A stretch of DNA of 12,541 bases from Bacillota bacterium. GTDB taxonomy: Bacteria; Bacillota; Clostridia; Tissierellales; Peptoniphilaceae. Shown here piece by piece: positions 1-6,964 of this stretch. Location of the stretch: NCBI GenBank assembly GCA_023393815.1, contig JAEXBU010000030.1, positions 1 through 12,541 on the forward strand, in the 5' to 3' direction. Each line of letters opens with the position of its first letter. The first letter of the stretch is position 1. The notes beneath the pieces are model-generated. The model was not told the origin of the DNA, searched no databases, and saw only the letters and a list, made by a program, of their open reading frames with translations. The position numbers and the translations under genes are program-made.

Positions 1-28
1 CGGAGAAGTTCTCTGCTACGTTTGGTAA
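1..28 (+). CDS. rpsH: 30S ribosomal protein S8, 3' end only (partial)
   Basis: Only the last eight codons and the TAA stop (26-28) are in the window; the first base belongs to a codon cut by the window edge. They read GEVLCYVW, which matches the highly conserved C-terminus of S8. Its place directly before rplF is the standard spc-operon order, which supports the call despite the short length. S8 binds 16S rRNA early in small-subunit assembly. The gap to the next start is 15 bases and contains that gene's ribosome binding site. Confidence 0.85.
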
Positions 29-43
29 AGGAAGGAGCGTAAG

Positions 44-580
44 ATGTCTAGAATCGGAAAAAATCCTATCGATATCCCTTCCGGCGTAGAAGTCAAGATC
101 AACGGTCACGTAGTGGAAGTAAAAGGACCCAAGGGGACCCTTCAAACGGAAGTTGATCCGTCCATTACCGTTGCCATCGAAGACAACCAAGTGGTTGTTA
201 CGCGCCCCAACGACAATAAAAACATCCGCGCCCTCCACGGTTTATACCGCACCTTGATCGCCAACAACATTGAAGGCGTCGTCAACGGATACGAAAAGCA
301 AATGGAAATCATCGGCACCGGTTACCGTGCACAAAAGTCGGGCAACAAGTTGAACTTAAACCTCGGCCATTCCCACCCGATCGAATTGACCGATCCCGAA
401 GGAATCGAAGTGGAAGTTCCCTCCAACACTCAGATCATCGTGCGTGGTATCGATAAGCAAAAAGTTGGTGCCTATGCGGCCTACATTCGCAGCTTCCGCT
501 CGCCGGAACCCTACAAGGGCAAAGGCATTCGCTACGTTGGTGAACACGTCCGCAGAAAAGTCGGTAAGACCGGTAAGTAA
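44..580 (+). CDS. rplF: 50S ribosomal protein L6
   Basis: The 178-residue product has the length and features of L6, a large-subunit protein that binds 23S rRNA near the sarcin-ricin loop and the factor-binding region. It opens with [17 protein letters not shown], the usual L6 N-terminus, and carries two alpha-beta domains (about residues 1-80 and 85-170). The C-terminal part has the family sequence PYKGKGIRY followed by a basic tail ending [10 protein letters not shown]. The ATG start is preceded by AAGGAAGGAG at 28-37. It lies between rpsH and rplR in the usual order and is surely co-transcribed with them. Nothing odd is seen. Confidence 0.98.
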   Translation: MSRIGKNPIDIPSGVEVKINGHVVEVKGPKGTLQTEVDPSITVAIEDNQVVVTRPNDNKNIRALHGLYRTLIANNIEGVVNGYEKQMEIIGTGYRAQKSGNKLNLNLGHSHPIELTDPEGIEVEVPSNTQIIVRGIDKQKVGAYAAYIRSFRSPEPYKGKGIRYVGEHVRRKVGKTGK

Positions 581-597
581 GAAAGGAGTGGAGTGTT

Positions 598-960
598 TTG
601 TTTAAAAAAGTTGATCGCCAAGGCAATCGAAAAGCGAGACATACTCGCGTCAGACAGAAGATTAACGGAACGGAATCCAGACCTCGTCTTGCTATTTACC
701 GCAGTGCGCACCATTTATACGCTCAACTGATCGACGATGTAAATGGAAAGACATTGGCCAGTGTTTCCACCCTGGACAAATCCTTGGGATTGGAAAGCAC
801 GAAGAATATGGATGCGGCAAAAGCCATCGGTGAAGCCATCGGAAAGAAAGCAAAAGAAAACGGCATCGAAGAAGTCGTTTTCGATCGTTCCGGTTATGTC
901 TATCACGGTCGTATCGCCGCTTTAGCCGAGGCTGCTCGCGAAGCAGGACTGAAGTTCTAA
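598..960 (+). CDS. rplR: 50S ribosomal protein L18
   Basis: The 120-residue product is L18, which binds 5S rRNA and anchors it in the central protuberance of the large subunit. The basic N-terminal tail (about residues 1-25, rich in Lys/Arg) is followed by the globular 5S-binding domain, with the family motifs RPRLAIYRS and a [21 protein letters not shown]-terminus. The start is TTG at 598, set by AAAGGAG at 582-588 and the conserved N-terminus FKKVDR; there is no in-frame ATG near it. It sits 17 bases after rplF and 11 before rpsE. Confidence 0.97.
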   Translation: MFKKVDRQGNRKARHTRVRQKINGTESRPRLAIYRSAHHLYAQLIDDVNGKTLASVSTLDKSLGLESTKNMDAAKAIGEAIGKKAKENGIEEVVFDRSGYVYHGRIAALAEAAREAGLKF

Positions 961-971
961 GGAGGGAAAGA

Positions 972-1484
972 TTGAACCGTACGAAAAACAATACCAGAGA
1001 TAGAGACACGGAACTCGACGAAAGAGTCGTTGCTATCAACCGTGTTGCAAAGACCGTAAAGGGCGGTCGTAATATGCGTTTTTCTGCCCTCGTCGTCGTC
1101 GGCGATAGAAATGGTCGCGTCGGAATCGGTACCGGCAAAGCCCTAGAAGTTCCCGAAGCGATTCGCAAGGGAAGCCAAGCGGCAAAGAAAAACATGGTGA
1201 GTATCAACCTGGTGGGAAATACCATTCCGCACGAAATTACCGGCATCTTCGGCGCAGGTCGCGTGTTCTTGAAACCCGCTCGTCCCGGTACCGGCGTTAT
1301 CGCTGGAGGCAGCGTACGTGCCGTATGCGAGCTTGCCGGGATTAAAGATATTTACACCCACAGCATCGGATCCTCGAATCCGAGAAACACCGTCAACGCA
1401 ACCATGGAAGGTTTAACTTCCTTGAAGACGGTCGAAAATGTAGCAAAACTTCGCGGCAAAAGCGTCGACGAAATTTTAGGATAA
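972..1484 (+). CDS. rpsE: 30S ribosomal protein S5
   Basis: The 170-residue product is S5, a small-subunit protein at the mRNA entry channel that helps decoding accuracy and mRNA unwinding. The N-terminal double-stranded-RNA-binding-like domain (about 15-80) contains [16 protein letters not shown] and the [17 protein letters not shown] stretch. The C-terminal domain includes [10 protein letters not shown] and GSSNPRNTV. The start is TTG at 972, supported by a very strong GGAGGG at 961-966; a later start would remove the normal N-terminus. It follows rplR by 11 bases and precedes rpmD by 10. Confidence 0.97.
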   Translation: MNRTKNNTRDRDTELDERVVAINRVAKTVKGGRNMRFSALVVVGDRNGRVGIGTGKALEVPEAIRKGSQAAKKNMVSINLVGNTIPHEITGIFGAGRVFLKPARPGTGVIAGGSVRAVCELAGIKDIYTHSIGSSNPRNTVNATMEGLTSLKTVENVAKLRGKSVDEILG

Positions 1485-1494
1485 GGGGGATAAG

Positions 1495-1671
1495 ATGAGT
1501 ACCATTAAAATCAAACTCAAGAGAAGCCCCATCGGAAGAATTGAAAAACACAGACGGACGATTAAAGCCTTAGGTCTCAGAAAAATTGGTCAAGTAGTCG
1601 AAAAACAAGATACACCTCAAATTCGCGGCATGATCAATAAAGTAGACTTTATGGTTGAAATCGTCGACTAA
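1495..1671 (+). CDS. rpmD: 50S ribosomal protein L30
   Basis: A 58-residue reading frame begins at ATG 1495 and ends at TAA 1669-1671. It starts [15 protein letters not shown] and contains [12 protein letters not shown] and a [19 protein letters not shown]-terminus, all typical of bacterial L30, which is normally about 60 residues long. L30 binds 23S rRNA on the outside of the large subunit. The ribosome site AGGGGGAT lies at 1484-1491. Its place between rpsE and rplO is the standard order. Confidence 0.96.
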   Translation: MSTIKIKLKRSPIGRIEKHRRTIKALGLRKIGQVVEKQDTPQIRGMINKVDFMVEIVD

Positions 1672-1684
1672 GGAGGTGGACGTA

Positions 1685-2134
1685 ATGAAATTGCATGATT
1701 TAAGACCTCAAGAAGGTGGAGGAGTCAAGGCAAAAAAGCGTCTCGGTCGCGGTATCGGTTCCGGTACCGGTAAGACTGCCGGACGCGGTCACAAGGGGCA
1801 AAAAGCCCGCAGTGGCGGTGGCGTTCGCCCCGGCTTTGAAGGTGGTCAAATGCCCCTGTTCCGTCGTCTTCCGAAACGCGGTTTTAAGAATATTTTCAAA
1901 AAGCAATACGCAATTGTCAATGTGGACGCATTGAACCAATTTGATAACGGATCCACGGTTACTTTAGATACCTTGATCGAAAGTGGTATGGTAAAGCGCG
2001 TCGATGCGAAAGACGGCTTACGCATCTTAGGAAACGGCGACATCAACGTTTCCGTCAACGTCAAGGCCAATCATTTCTCTAAATCCGCAGCCGAAAAAAT
2101 CGAAGCGGCAGGGGGAAAGGCTGAGGTGATCTAG
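1685..2134 (+). CDS. rplO: 50S ribosomal protein L15
   Basis: The 149-residue product is L15, a late-assembly large-subunit protein with a long glycine- and basic-rich N-terminal extension that runs into 23S rRNA. Residues 1-50 show this extension (LHDLRP, then [19 protein letters not shown]), followed by [17 protein letters not shown] and the globular C-terminal domain. An ATG 30 bases upstream (1655, inside rpmD) is in frame. ATG 1685 is preferred because AGGAGGTG sits at 1671-1678, just before it, and because L15 proteins begin MKLHDL. The stop abuts the secY start directly. Confidence 0.97.
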   Translation: MKLHDLRPQEGGGVKAKKRLGRGIGSGTGKTAGRGHKGQKARSGGGVRPGFEGGQMPLFRRLPKRGFKNIFKKQYAIVNVDALNQFDNGSTVTLDTLIESGMVKRVDAKDGLRILGNGDINVSVNVKANHFSKSAAEKIEAAGGKAEVI

Positions 2135-3415
2135 ATGATCCAAACCTTTAGAGATGCTTGGAAGATCCCGGAAATTCGAAAAAAGCTTCTCTTCACCGTG
2201 TTGATGCTCGTAGTCTTTCGCTTCGGCAGCCACATTCCCGTACCATTTATGGATCGGGCGGCTATTACAAAGATTTTTAATCAACAACAAGGTGGTATAC
2301 TCTCGTTCTTGGATTTAATGAGCGGTGGGAACTTCGGACACTTCTCCGTATTCGCCACGAGCATTTATCCTTACATTACCGCGTCGATCGTCTTGCAATT
2401 GTTGACGATTGCGATTCCCAGTTTGGAAGCGCTCAGCAAGGAAGGCGAGATTGGACGTAAAAAGATCGCAAAGTATACAAGGTATTTATCGGTTGCTCTC
2501 GCTGCCGTGCAAGCCATCGGCTACACCTATGGCTTCTATCGAAACGCAGTGAATACGAGCAACGTATTCCAAGACGTAGTCATTGTCCTCTCCGTTGTGG
2601 CAGGGAGCACCTTCCTGATCTGGATCGGCGAAATGATTACGGAAAAAGGAATCGGTAACGGGATCTCTTTACTCATCTTTGCAGGGATCGTAGCCAGATT
2701 CCCCGCTGATATATGGGCCTCCTTCCGTATGGCGGCAGCAGGCATGGTTTCTTGGGCTTGGGTCGTAGTGTTTATCGTCCTGGCCATCGCCATCGTCTTC
2801 TTCGTCGTCCTGTTGAATGAAGGACAACGCAAAGTACCCGTTCAATACGCCAAACGTGTCGTGGGACGGAAAATGTACGGCGGTCAAAGCACCCATATTC
2901 CCATTAAAGTTCTTATGAGCGGTGTTATGCCGATCATTTTTGCTCAAACCATTATGAGCATTCCATCGATTATTGTCATGTTCCAAGGTCAAAATTCAGA
3001 AGCGGCGAAATTCATGACCAAGTGGTTTACGCCGGCGGGAAATGTTGGGATTTTCATCTACAGTATCTTTATGGTTCTGTTGATCGTCTTCTTTACCTTC
3101 TTCTATACGGCCATCCAATTTAACACGGTGGAATATTCCAAAAACTTACAACAAAACGGCGGCTTTATCCCCGGCATCCGTCCCGGGAAGAAAACGTCCG
3201 AGTACCTGCAACAAATGGTCAATCGTCTCGTCTTCCCCGGCGCTTTGGCATTGGCCCTCTTATCCGTGTTGCCTACGATTTTAGAAAAGGTCACGGGTAT
3301 GCATTTCAGCTTCGGCGGAACCAGCTTAATTATCGTCGTCGGCGTTATTCTGGAAACGGCACGTGTGCTGGAACAACAACTTATGATGCGACACTATAAG
3401 GGATTCCTAAAATAA
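2135..3415 (+). CDS. secY: Preprotein translocase subunit SecY
   Basis: The 426-residue product is SecY, the channel-forming subunit of the Sec translocon in the cytoplasmic membrane. It has about ten hydrophobic segments in the usual arrangement: an amphipathic N-terminal stretch with the first helix near 20-36, and the last near 385-405. The cytosolic loop NEGQRKVPVQYAKRVVG (about residues 228-244) and the later loop GGFIPGIRPGKKT (about 343-355) are the conserved sites that meet SecA and the ribosome. The ATG follows the rplO stop with no gap; its ribosome site GAGGTGAT (2123-2130) lies inside rplO, so the two are probably translationally coupled. Length and sequence are normal for a housekeeping SecY. 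Confidence 0.98.
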   Translation: MIQTFRDAWKIPEIRKKLLFTVLMLVVFRFGSHIPVPFMDRAAITKIFNQQQGGILSFLDLMSGGNFGHFSVFATSIYPYITASIVLQLLTIAIPSLEALSKEGEIGRKKIAKYTRYLSVALAAVQAIGYTYGFYRNAVNTSNVFQDVVIVLSVVAGSTFLIWIGEMITEKGIGNGISLLIFAGIVARFPADIWASFRMAAAGMVSWAWVVVFIVLAIAIVFFVVLLNEGQRKVPVQYAKRVVGRKMYGGQSTHIPIKVLMSGVMPIIFAQTIMSIPSIIVMFQGQNSEAAKFMTKWFTPAGNVGIFIYSIFMVLLIVFFTFFYTAIQFNTVEYSKNLQQNGGFIPGIRPGKKTSEYLQQMVNRLVFPGALALALLSVLPTILEKVTGMHFSFGGTSLIIVVGVILETARVLEQQLMMRHYKGFLK

Positions 3416-3425
3416 GGAGGATCAC

Positions 3426-4076
3426 ATGAGACTAGTCATTTTAGGCCCGCCGGGCGCCGGAAAAGGCACCCAAGCGGCATCCATCGTCGAAACCTATAAC
3501 GTGGTACACATTTCCACCGGCGATATTTTCCGCGAAAACATTAAGAATGCCACGGAGCTCGGAAAGAAAGCGAAAAGCTACATGGATCGAGGCGAACTTG
3601 TTCCCGATGAAGTCGTCAACGAAATCGTCATCGATCGCCTGAAAAAGCCCGACGTGGAAGCCGGATTTCTTTTAGACGGATTCCCTCGTACGGTCAACCA
3701 AGCCGTCTCTTTAGACGCCGCCCTGGAAGCCATGGGCACGGAGCTGGATCGCGTCATCAACATTCGTGTCGCAAGCGACCTTTTAATCGATCGCGCCGTA
3801 GGCAGAAGGGTATGTCCAACTTGCGGTAGAACCTACCACGTGAAGAATCAACGGCCGAAGGTGGAAGGCATTTGCGACGACGATGGAAGCAAGCTCATTC
3901 AACGAGATGACGACACGGAAGAAACGGTGAAGAAGCGCATCGACGTATACGAAAGGCAAACTTCCCCGTTAATCGACTATTACAAAGCGCAAGGACTGTT
4001 ACTGGATATCGACGGTTCCAAGGCCATCGACGAAGTATTTAAACAAATACGGCTTGGGCTCGAAGACGAGGCCTAG
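3426..4076 (+). CDS. adk: Adenylate kinase, zinc-binding long form
   Basis: The 216-residue cytosolic enzyme catalyses ATP + AMP to 2 ADP. The P-loop GPPGAGKGTQ is at residues 7-16 and the AMP-site/Walker B region DGFPRT at 84-89. The LID domain (about 124-162) carries a structural metal site of three Cys and one Asp: C130, C133, C150 and D153. This is the C-x2-C...C-x2-D pattern seen in Gram-positive enzymes such as that of Bacillus. The start ATG has AAGGAGGAT at 3415-3423. It follows secY by 10 bases. The usual next gene, map (methionine aminopeptidase), is absent; the KOW gene begins right after the adk stop. Confidence 0.98.
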   Translation: MRLVILGPPGAGKGTQAASIVETYNVVHISTGDIFRENIKNATELGKKAKSYMDRGELVPDEVVNEIVIDRLKKPDVEAGFLLDGFPRTVNQAVSLDAALEAMGTELDRVINIRVASDLLIDRAVGRRVCPTCGRTYHVKNQRPKVEGICDDDGSKLIQRDDDTEETVKKRIDVYERQTSPLIDYYKAQGLLLDIDGSKAIDEVFKQIRLGLEDEA

Positions 4077-4349
4077 TTGTCGATGAACGGGACCGCAGAT
4101 ATTAAGGTCGGTCAGGTAGTCATATCCAAGGCGGGCAGGGACAAAGATGGTTTCTTTGTGGTCTTGGAAGTTATTGACGACAGATATCTTCTTCTGGCAG
4201 ACGGCAAGAGAAGAACATTGGACAATCCCAAGCGGAAAAAGGCCATGCATTTGCAAAAAACCCATTCTCTTGTGGATCTGAAACCTGAGGATAGACCGTT
4301 AAACGATAGTTATATTCGTAAACAACTGTCTCGCTTCCAAGAGGCATAA
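4077..4349 (+). CDS. Small KOW-domain RNA-binding protein (L14e/YbzG-like)
   Basis: A protein of 88-90 residues with a KOW-type segment near the N-terminus: [19 protein letters not shown] (about 11-29) followed by a [19 protein letters not shown] stretch. Basic, RNA-binding-like residues continue through residue 58. Proteins of this type, related to archaeal/eukaryotic L14e and to B. subtilis YbzG, are often found just before infA in Firmicutes. A ribosome-associated role is inferred from that; the exact function is not known to me. The start is uncertain: TTG 4077 abuts the adk stop with GAGG five bases upstream, while ATG 4083 lies eleven bases from the same weak site and gives 88 residues. 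Either way translation is probably coupled to adk. Confidence 0.88.
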   Translation: MSMNGTADIKVGQVVISKAGRDKDGFFVVLEVIDDRYLLLADGKRRTLDNPKRKKAMHLQKTHSLVDLKPEDRPLNDSYIRKQLSRFQEA

Positions 4350-4362
4350 GGAGGATGCAACC

Positions 4363-4581
4363 ATGGCAAAAGAAGATGTCATTGAAGTGGAAGGCGTCGT
4401 AACCGACGCGCTGCCCAATACAAACTTTAAAGTCAAGTTGGAAAATGGACATGAAATTCTAGCTCATATCTCCGGCAAATTGCGCATGCACTACATTCGC
4501 ATACTGCCCGGCGATCGGGTGACCGTCGAGCTGAGTCCTTATGACTTGACCCGCGGACGTATTACTTGGAGAAAGAAATAG
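4363..4581 (+). CDS. infA: Translation initiation factor IF-1
   Basis: The 72-residue product is exactly the usual IF-1 size and is a single S1/OB-fold domain. It starts [13 protein letters not shown] and has [18 protein letters not shown], then [20 protein letters not shown] and RGRITWRKK at the end, all conserved in the family. IF-1 binds the 30S A site and assists IF-2 and IF-3 during initiation. A strong AAGGAGGAT at 4348-4356 precedes the ATG. It sits 13 bases after the KOW gene and 16 before rpmJ, the normal order. Confidence 0.98.
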   Translation: MAKEDVIEVEGVVTDALPNTNFKVKLENGHEILAHISGKLRMHYIRILPGDRVTVELSPYDLTRGRITWRKK

Positions 4582-4597
4582 TTTAGGAGGGGACGAA

Positions 4598-4711
4598 ATG
4601 AAAGTAAGACCTTCAGTTAAGAAGATGTGTGATAAATGCAAAGTCATTAAGCGCAAAGGACGCGTGATGGTGATTTGCGAAAACCCGAAGCATAAACAAA
4701 GACAAGGATAG
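4598..4711 (+). CDS. rpmJ: 50S ribosomal protein L36, zinc-binding form
   Basis: The 37-residue reading frame from ATG 4598 to TAG 4709-4711 begins [17 protein letters not shown] and ends NPKHKQRQG, the canonical L36 sequence. The zinc ribbon is intact, with C11, C14, C27 and H32; it is therefore the zinc-containing form rather than the Cys-less paralogue made under zinc shortage. L36 is the smallest large-subunit protein and helps organise 23S rRNA. The ribosome site TAGGAGGGG is at 4584-4592. The stop overlaps the ribosome site of rpsM. Confidence 0.97.
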   Translation: MKVRPSVKKMCDKCKVIKRKGRVMVICENPKHKQRQG

Positions 4712-4722
4712 GGGGTGTTGGC

Positions 4723-5085
4723 ATGGCAAGAATTGCTGGTATTGACTTACCGAGAGAAAAACGAGCCGAGATCGGGCTCACCTATATTTACGGAATCGGA
4801 CGTTCCCGCGCCCAAGAAATCCTGACGAAAGCCGGTGTCGACTTTAACACGTATATTAAAGATTTAACCGAAGCGGAAATCGCCGCGATTCGTCAGGTAA
4901 TCGACGAATATCACGTAGAAGGGGATTTGCGCCGCGAAATTGCAATGAACATTAAACGTCTGCGCGAAATCAACTGCTATCGCGGGATCCGTCACAAGTG
5001 AGGCCTGCCCGTTCGTGGTCAAAAGACAAAGACCAATGCAAGAACGCGCAAAGGTCCGAAGAAAATTGTTTCCAAGAAGAAGTAG
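4723..5085 (+). CDS. rpsM: 30S ribosomal protein S13, interrupted by an in-frame UGA
   Basis: S13 sits in the head of the 30S subunit, forms bridges to the large subunit, and its basic C-terminal tail reaches the P-site tRNA. Residues 1-92 are a normal S13, starting [13 protein letters not shown] with the [14 protein letters not shown] segment and ending YRGIRHK. The next codon, at 4999-5001, is TGA. Reading on in the same frame gives 27 more residues ([20 protein letters not shown], then KIVSKKK) to TAG at 5083-5085. This is the family's conserved tail, and 120 codons in all is the usual length. Family members normally have Arg at the stop position, so one CGA-to-TGA change explains it. If translated as written, the product is 92 residues without the tail. 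The start ATG has GGGGGTG at 4711-4717. A sequencing error, real nonsense allele and readthrough all remain open. Confidence 0.9.
4999..5001 (+). other. In-frame UGA codon within rpsM
   Basis: The codon TGA lies between RHK and GLPVRG of S13, where homologues have Arg (for example the RHRRGLPVRG stretch of E. coli S13). The following base is G, which is not a notably leaky context. TGA is a true stop elsewhere here: rpsK ends with the conserved KRRRV followed by TGA, and permease 2 and the phosphoesterase start on ATGA overlaps. Confidence 0.95.
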
Positions 5086-5094
5086 GAGGGCTAA

Positions 5095-5490
5095 ATGGCT
5101 AAACAAGGTAGAGCTACGCGCTCCAGAAAGAGAGTGCGCAAGAATATAGAAAAGGGACAAGCGCATATCGCTTCTTCCTTTAACAATACTATGGTGACCT
5201 TGACCGACATGAGCGGCAACGTCATTTCTTGGTCCAGCGCCGGCCAACTCGGCTTCAAGGGTTCCAGGAAATCCACGCCCTTCGCGGCACAAGAAGCGGC
5301 ACAAGAAGCTGCAACCAAGGCAAAAGAACATGGTTTAAAGAGCGTCGAAGTATTCGTCAAGGGACCGGGAAGCGGACGAGAAGCCGCTATTCGTTCCTTG
5401 CAAGCGTCGGGTTTGGAAGTTACCATGATTAAAGACGTAACCCCCATTCCCCACAACGGTTGCCGTCCGCCGAAGCGTCGTAGAGTCTGA
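5095..5490 (+). CDS. rpsK: 30S ribosomal protein S11
   Basis: The 131-residue product is S11, which lies on the 30S platform and touches the mRNA near the E site. It shows the family's basic N-terminus ([10 protein letters not shown]), [14 protein letters not shown], the [13 protein letters not shown] stretch and the invariant ending [13 protein letters not shown]. The ATG is 9 bases after the rpsM TAG, with TAGGAGGG at 5083-5090 overlapping that stop. In many Clostridia rpsD follows; here the next gene is rpoA after a 65-base gap, so rpsD must be elsewhere in the genome, as in Bacillus. Confidence 0.98.
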   Translation: MAKQGRATRSRKRVRKNIEKGQAHIASSFNNTMVTLTDMSGNVISWSSAGQLGFKGSRKSTPFAAQEAAQEAATKAKEHGLKSVEVFVKGPGSGREAAIRSLQASGLEVTMIKDVTPIPHNGCRPPKRRRV

Positions 5491-5555
5491 TCGAATAACA
5501 GCATACCATCTCACGAGAAAGTCTCTACAGATCCATTCATAGGAGGGCGGAAAAC

Positions 5556-6503
5556 ATGATTGAAATTGAAAAGCCTAGTATTGTAGTTGAACAAGTATCA
5601 AGCGACGGAAATAAGGGAAGATTTATCGTCGAGCCGTTGGAAAACGGCTACGGCATCACATTAGGCAACTCCCTTCGCAGAGTGCTGTTCTCCTCACTTC
5701 CGGGTTGTGCCGTTTCCTTCGTCAACATTCGTGGCGTCGAACACGAATTCAGCGTCATCGACGGCGTCTTAGAAGACGTACCGGAGATTATTCTGAATAT
5801 CAAAGGCATTGTATTTAAGAGCGATCAAGACGAACCCGTCCGACTCGCCGTAGAGAAAGTCGGTTCCGGCGAACTCGTCGCCGGCGACATTACCGTGCCC
5901 GCCGGTGTGGAAATCGTCAATCCCGAGCACCACATCGCCACTTTAAACGACGACGCAAACTTTTATATGGAACTCGTTATCGAACGGGGCCGAGGCTACG
6001 AACCCAGCGAGCTGAAAAAAGACGAAATTACCGAGATCGGCGTCATCGCCGTGGACTCCAACTACACGCCGATTCGCATGGTGAATTGGAACGTGGAAAA
6101 CACCCGCGTCGGTATGCGTACCGATTACGATCGTCTCATCCTGGATGTAGAAACCGACGGTTCCATGACGGCCGATGAAGCGACATCCCTTGCGGCGAAG
6201 ATTCTGATGGAGCACTTGGATTTATTTGTCTCCATGACCGAAGAAGTCAACGACATGGACATTATGGTTGAAAAGCCCGAAGGGCAGAAAGAAAAAGCCC
6301 TAGAAATGACCGTGGAAGAGTTGGATCTGTCTGTTCGCAGCTTCAATTGCTTAAAACGCGCCGGCATCAACACCGTGAGCGAACTCACGGACAAAACCGA
6401 AGAGGAAATGATGAAAGTTAGAAATCTCGGAAAGAAGAGCCTGGAAGAAGTGCAGGAGAAACTGGAAGAACTTGGACTCTCTCTCAGAGAAAACGAAGAA
6501 TAA
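5556..6503 (+). CDS. rpoA: DNA-directed RNA polymerase subunit alpha
   Basis: The 315-residue product is the alpha subunit, whose dimer nucleates assembly of beta and beta'. The N-terminal domain (about 1-230) contains [20 protein letters not shown] and the PGCAV and VEHEF segments. A linker leads to the C-terminal domain (about 245-308), which contacts promoter UP elements and activators. The DNA-contacting residues are kept: R261, N264 and C265 in RSFNCLKR and the NLGKKS helix with G292 and K294. The ATG has a strong AGGAGGGCGG at 5541-5550. The 65 bases between rpsK and rpoA show no convincing terminator or promoter. Confidence 0.98.
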   Translation: MIEIEKPSIVVEQVSSDGNKGRFIVEPLENGYGITLGNSLRRVLFSSLPGCAVSFVNIRGVEHEFSVIDGVLEDVPEIILNIKGIVFKSDQDEPVRLAVEKVGSGELVAGDITVPAGVEIVNPEHHIATLNDDANFYMELVIERGRGYEPSELKKDEITEIGVIAVDSNYTPIRMVNWNVENTRVGMRTDYDRLILDVETDGSMTADEATSLAAKILMEHLDLFVSMTEEVNDMDIMVEKPEGQKEKALEMTVEELDLSVRSFNCLKRAGINTVSELTDKTEEEMMKVRNLGKKSLEEVQEKLEELGLSLRENEE

Positions 6504-6517
6504 AGGAGGAATCCATT

Positions 6518-6859
6518 GTGGCACAGTTGAGAAAATTAGGCCGCACGACGCCCCATAGACGGGCCATGTTAAGAAACTTAACGACCGATCTATTGCGCGA
6601 AGGCCGTATTGAAACCACAGTGACCCGTGCGAAAGAAACCAGACGCATGGCTGAAAAGATGATCACCCTTGGGAAACGAGGGGATCTCCACGCAAGACGT
6701 CAAGCCCTGGCTTATATCTTCGACGAATCCGTTGTAACGAAAGTGTTTGAAGAAATCGCACCGGAATACGCCGACCGTCAAGGTGGTTACACGCGTATTT
6801 TGAAAAAAGGTCCCCGTCGCGGCGATGGCGCGGAAATGGCCATTATCGAATTAGTGTAA
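6518..6859 (+). CDS. rplQ: 50S ribosomal protein L17
   Basis: The 113-residue product is L17 of the short Gram-positive type; it lies near the peptide exit tunnel. It starts [20 protein letters not shown] and has the family's [14 protein letters not shown] and a [20 protein letters not shown] ending. The start is GTG at 6518, fixed by AAAGGAGGA at 6502-6510 and the conserved MAQLRKLGR beginning. It is the last gene of the operon and is followed by two hairpins, the second a clear terminator. Confidence 0.98.
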   Translation: MAQLRKLGRTTPHRRAMLRNLTTDLLREGRIETTVTRAKETRRMAEKMITLGKRGDLHARRQALAYIFDESVVTKVFEEIAPEYADRQGGYTRILKKGPRRGDGAEMAIIELV

Positions 6860-6860
6860 G

Positions 6861-6877
6861 AGCCGGCACGTCCGGCT
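6861..6877 (+). other. Hairpin after rplQ, upstream of the terminator
   Basis: AGCCGG (6861-6866) and CCGGCT (6872-6877) form a perfect six-pair stem around a five-base loop, starting one base after the rplQ stop codon. There is no T run, so it is not a terminator by itself. It could protect the transcript 3' end or simply precede the terminator hairpin. Confidence 0.55.
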
Positions 6878-6883
6878 ACATAG

Positions 6884-6913
6884 AGGCACTGCTTTTAGCG
6901 GTGTCTTTTTTTT
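6884..6913 (+). terminator. Intrinsic terminator of the ribosomal protein operon
   Basis: AGGCACTGC (6884-6892) pairs with GCGGTGTCT (6898-6906), a nine-pair stem with two G-U pairs and a TTTTA loop. It runs into eight T residues (6906-6913). It lies about 25 bases after rplQ and closes the long ribosomal operon before the opposing transporter gene. Confidence 0.9.
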
Positions 6914-6938
6914 GCGGGAAGAGAGAGGTTAACGGCAT

Positions 6939-6964
6939 AAAAAAAGGAAGACCGAAGTCCTCCT
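6939..6964 (-). terminator. Intrinsic terminator of the EamA transporter gene
   Basis: On the minus strand AGGAGGAC, then a UUCG loop, then GTCTTCCT form an eight-pair stem with one G-U pair, followed by seven T residues (plus-strand A run 6939-6945). The loop closes as C(UUCG)G, an unusually stable tetraloop. The hairpin begins on the last base of the gene's TGA stop codon. Confidence 0.85.

Noticed and set aside
692..1246. Long minus-strand reading frame across rplR and rpsE
   Set aside because: It lies opposite two clear ribosomal protein genes, has no recognisable domain or ribosome site, and is a codon-bias shadow.
4999..5001. A genome-wide reassignment of UGA as a sense codon
   Set aside because: rpsK ends with its invariant C-terminus immediately before TGA, and the transporter, permease 1 and ATPase genes also end in TGA; no other gene in the window has an internal UGA.
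4999..5040. Selenocysteine insertion at the rpsM UGA
   Set aside because: The sequence just after the UGA folds only into a weak four-pair stem with no convincing bacterial SECIS, and S13 is not a selenoprotein family; the position is Arg in homologues.
5491..5555. Internal promoter or terminator between rpsK and rpoA
   Set aside because: I could find no paired -35/-10 with acceptable spacing and no stem with a T run; the stretch looks like a plain leader with a strong rpoA ribosome site.
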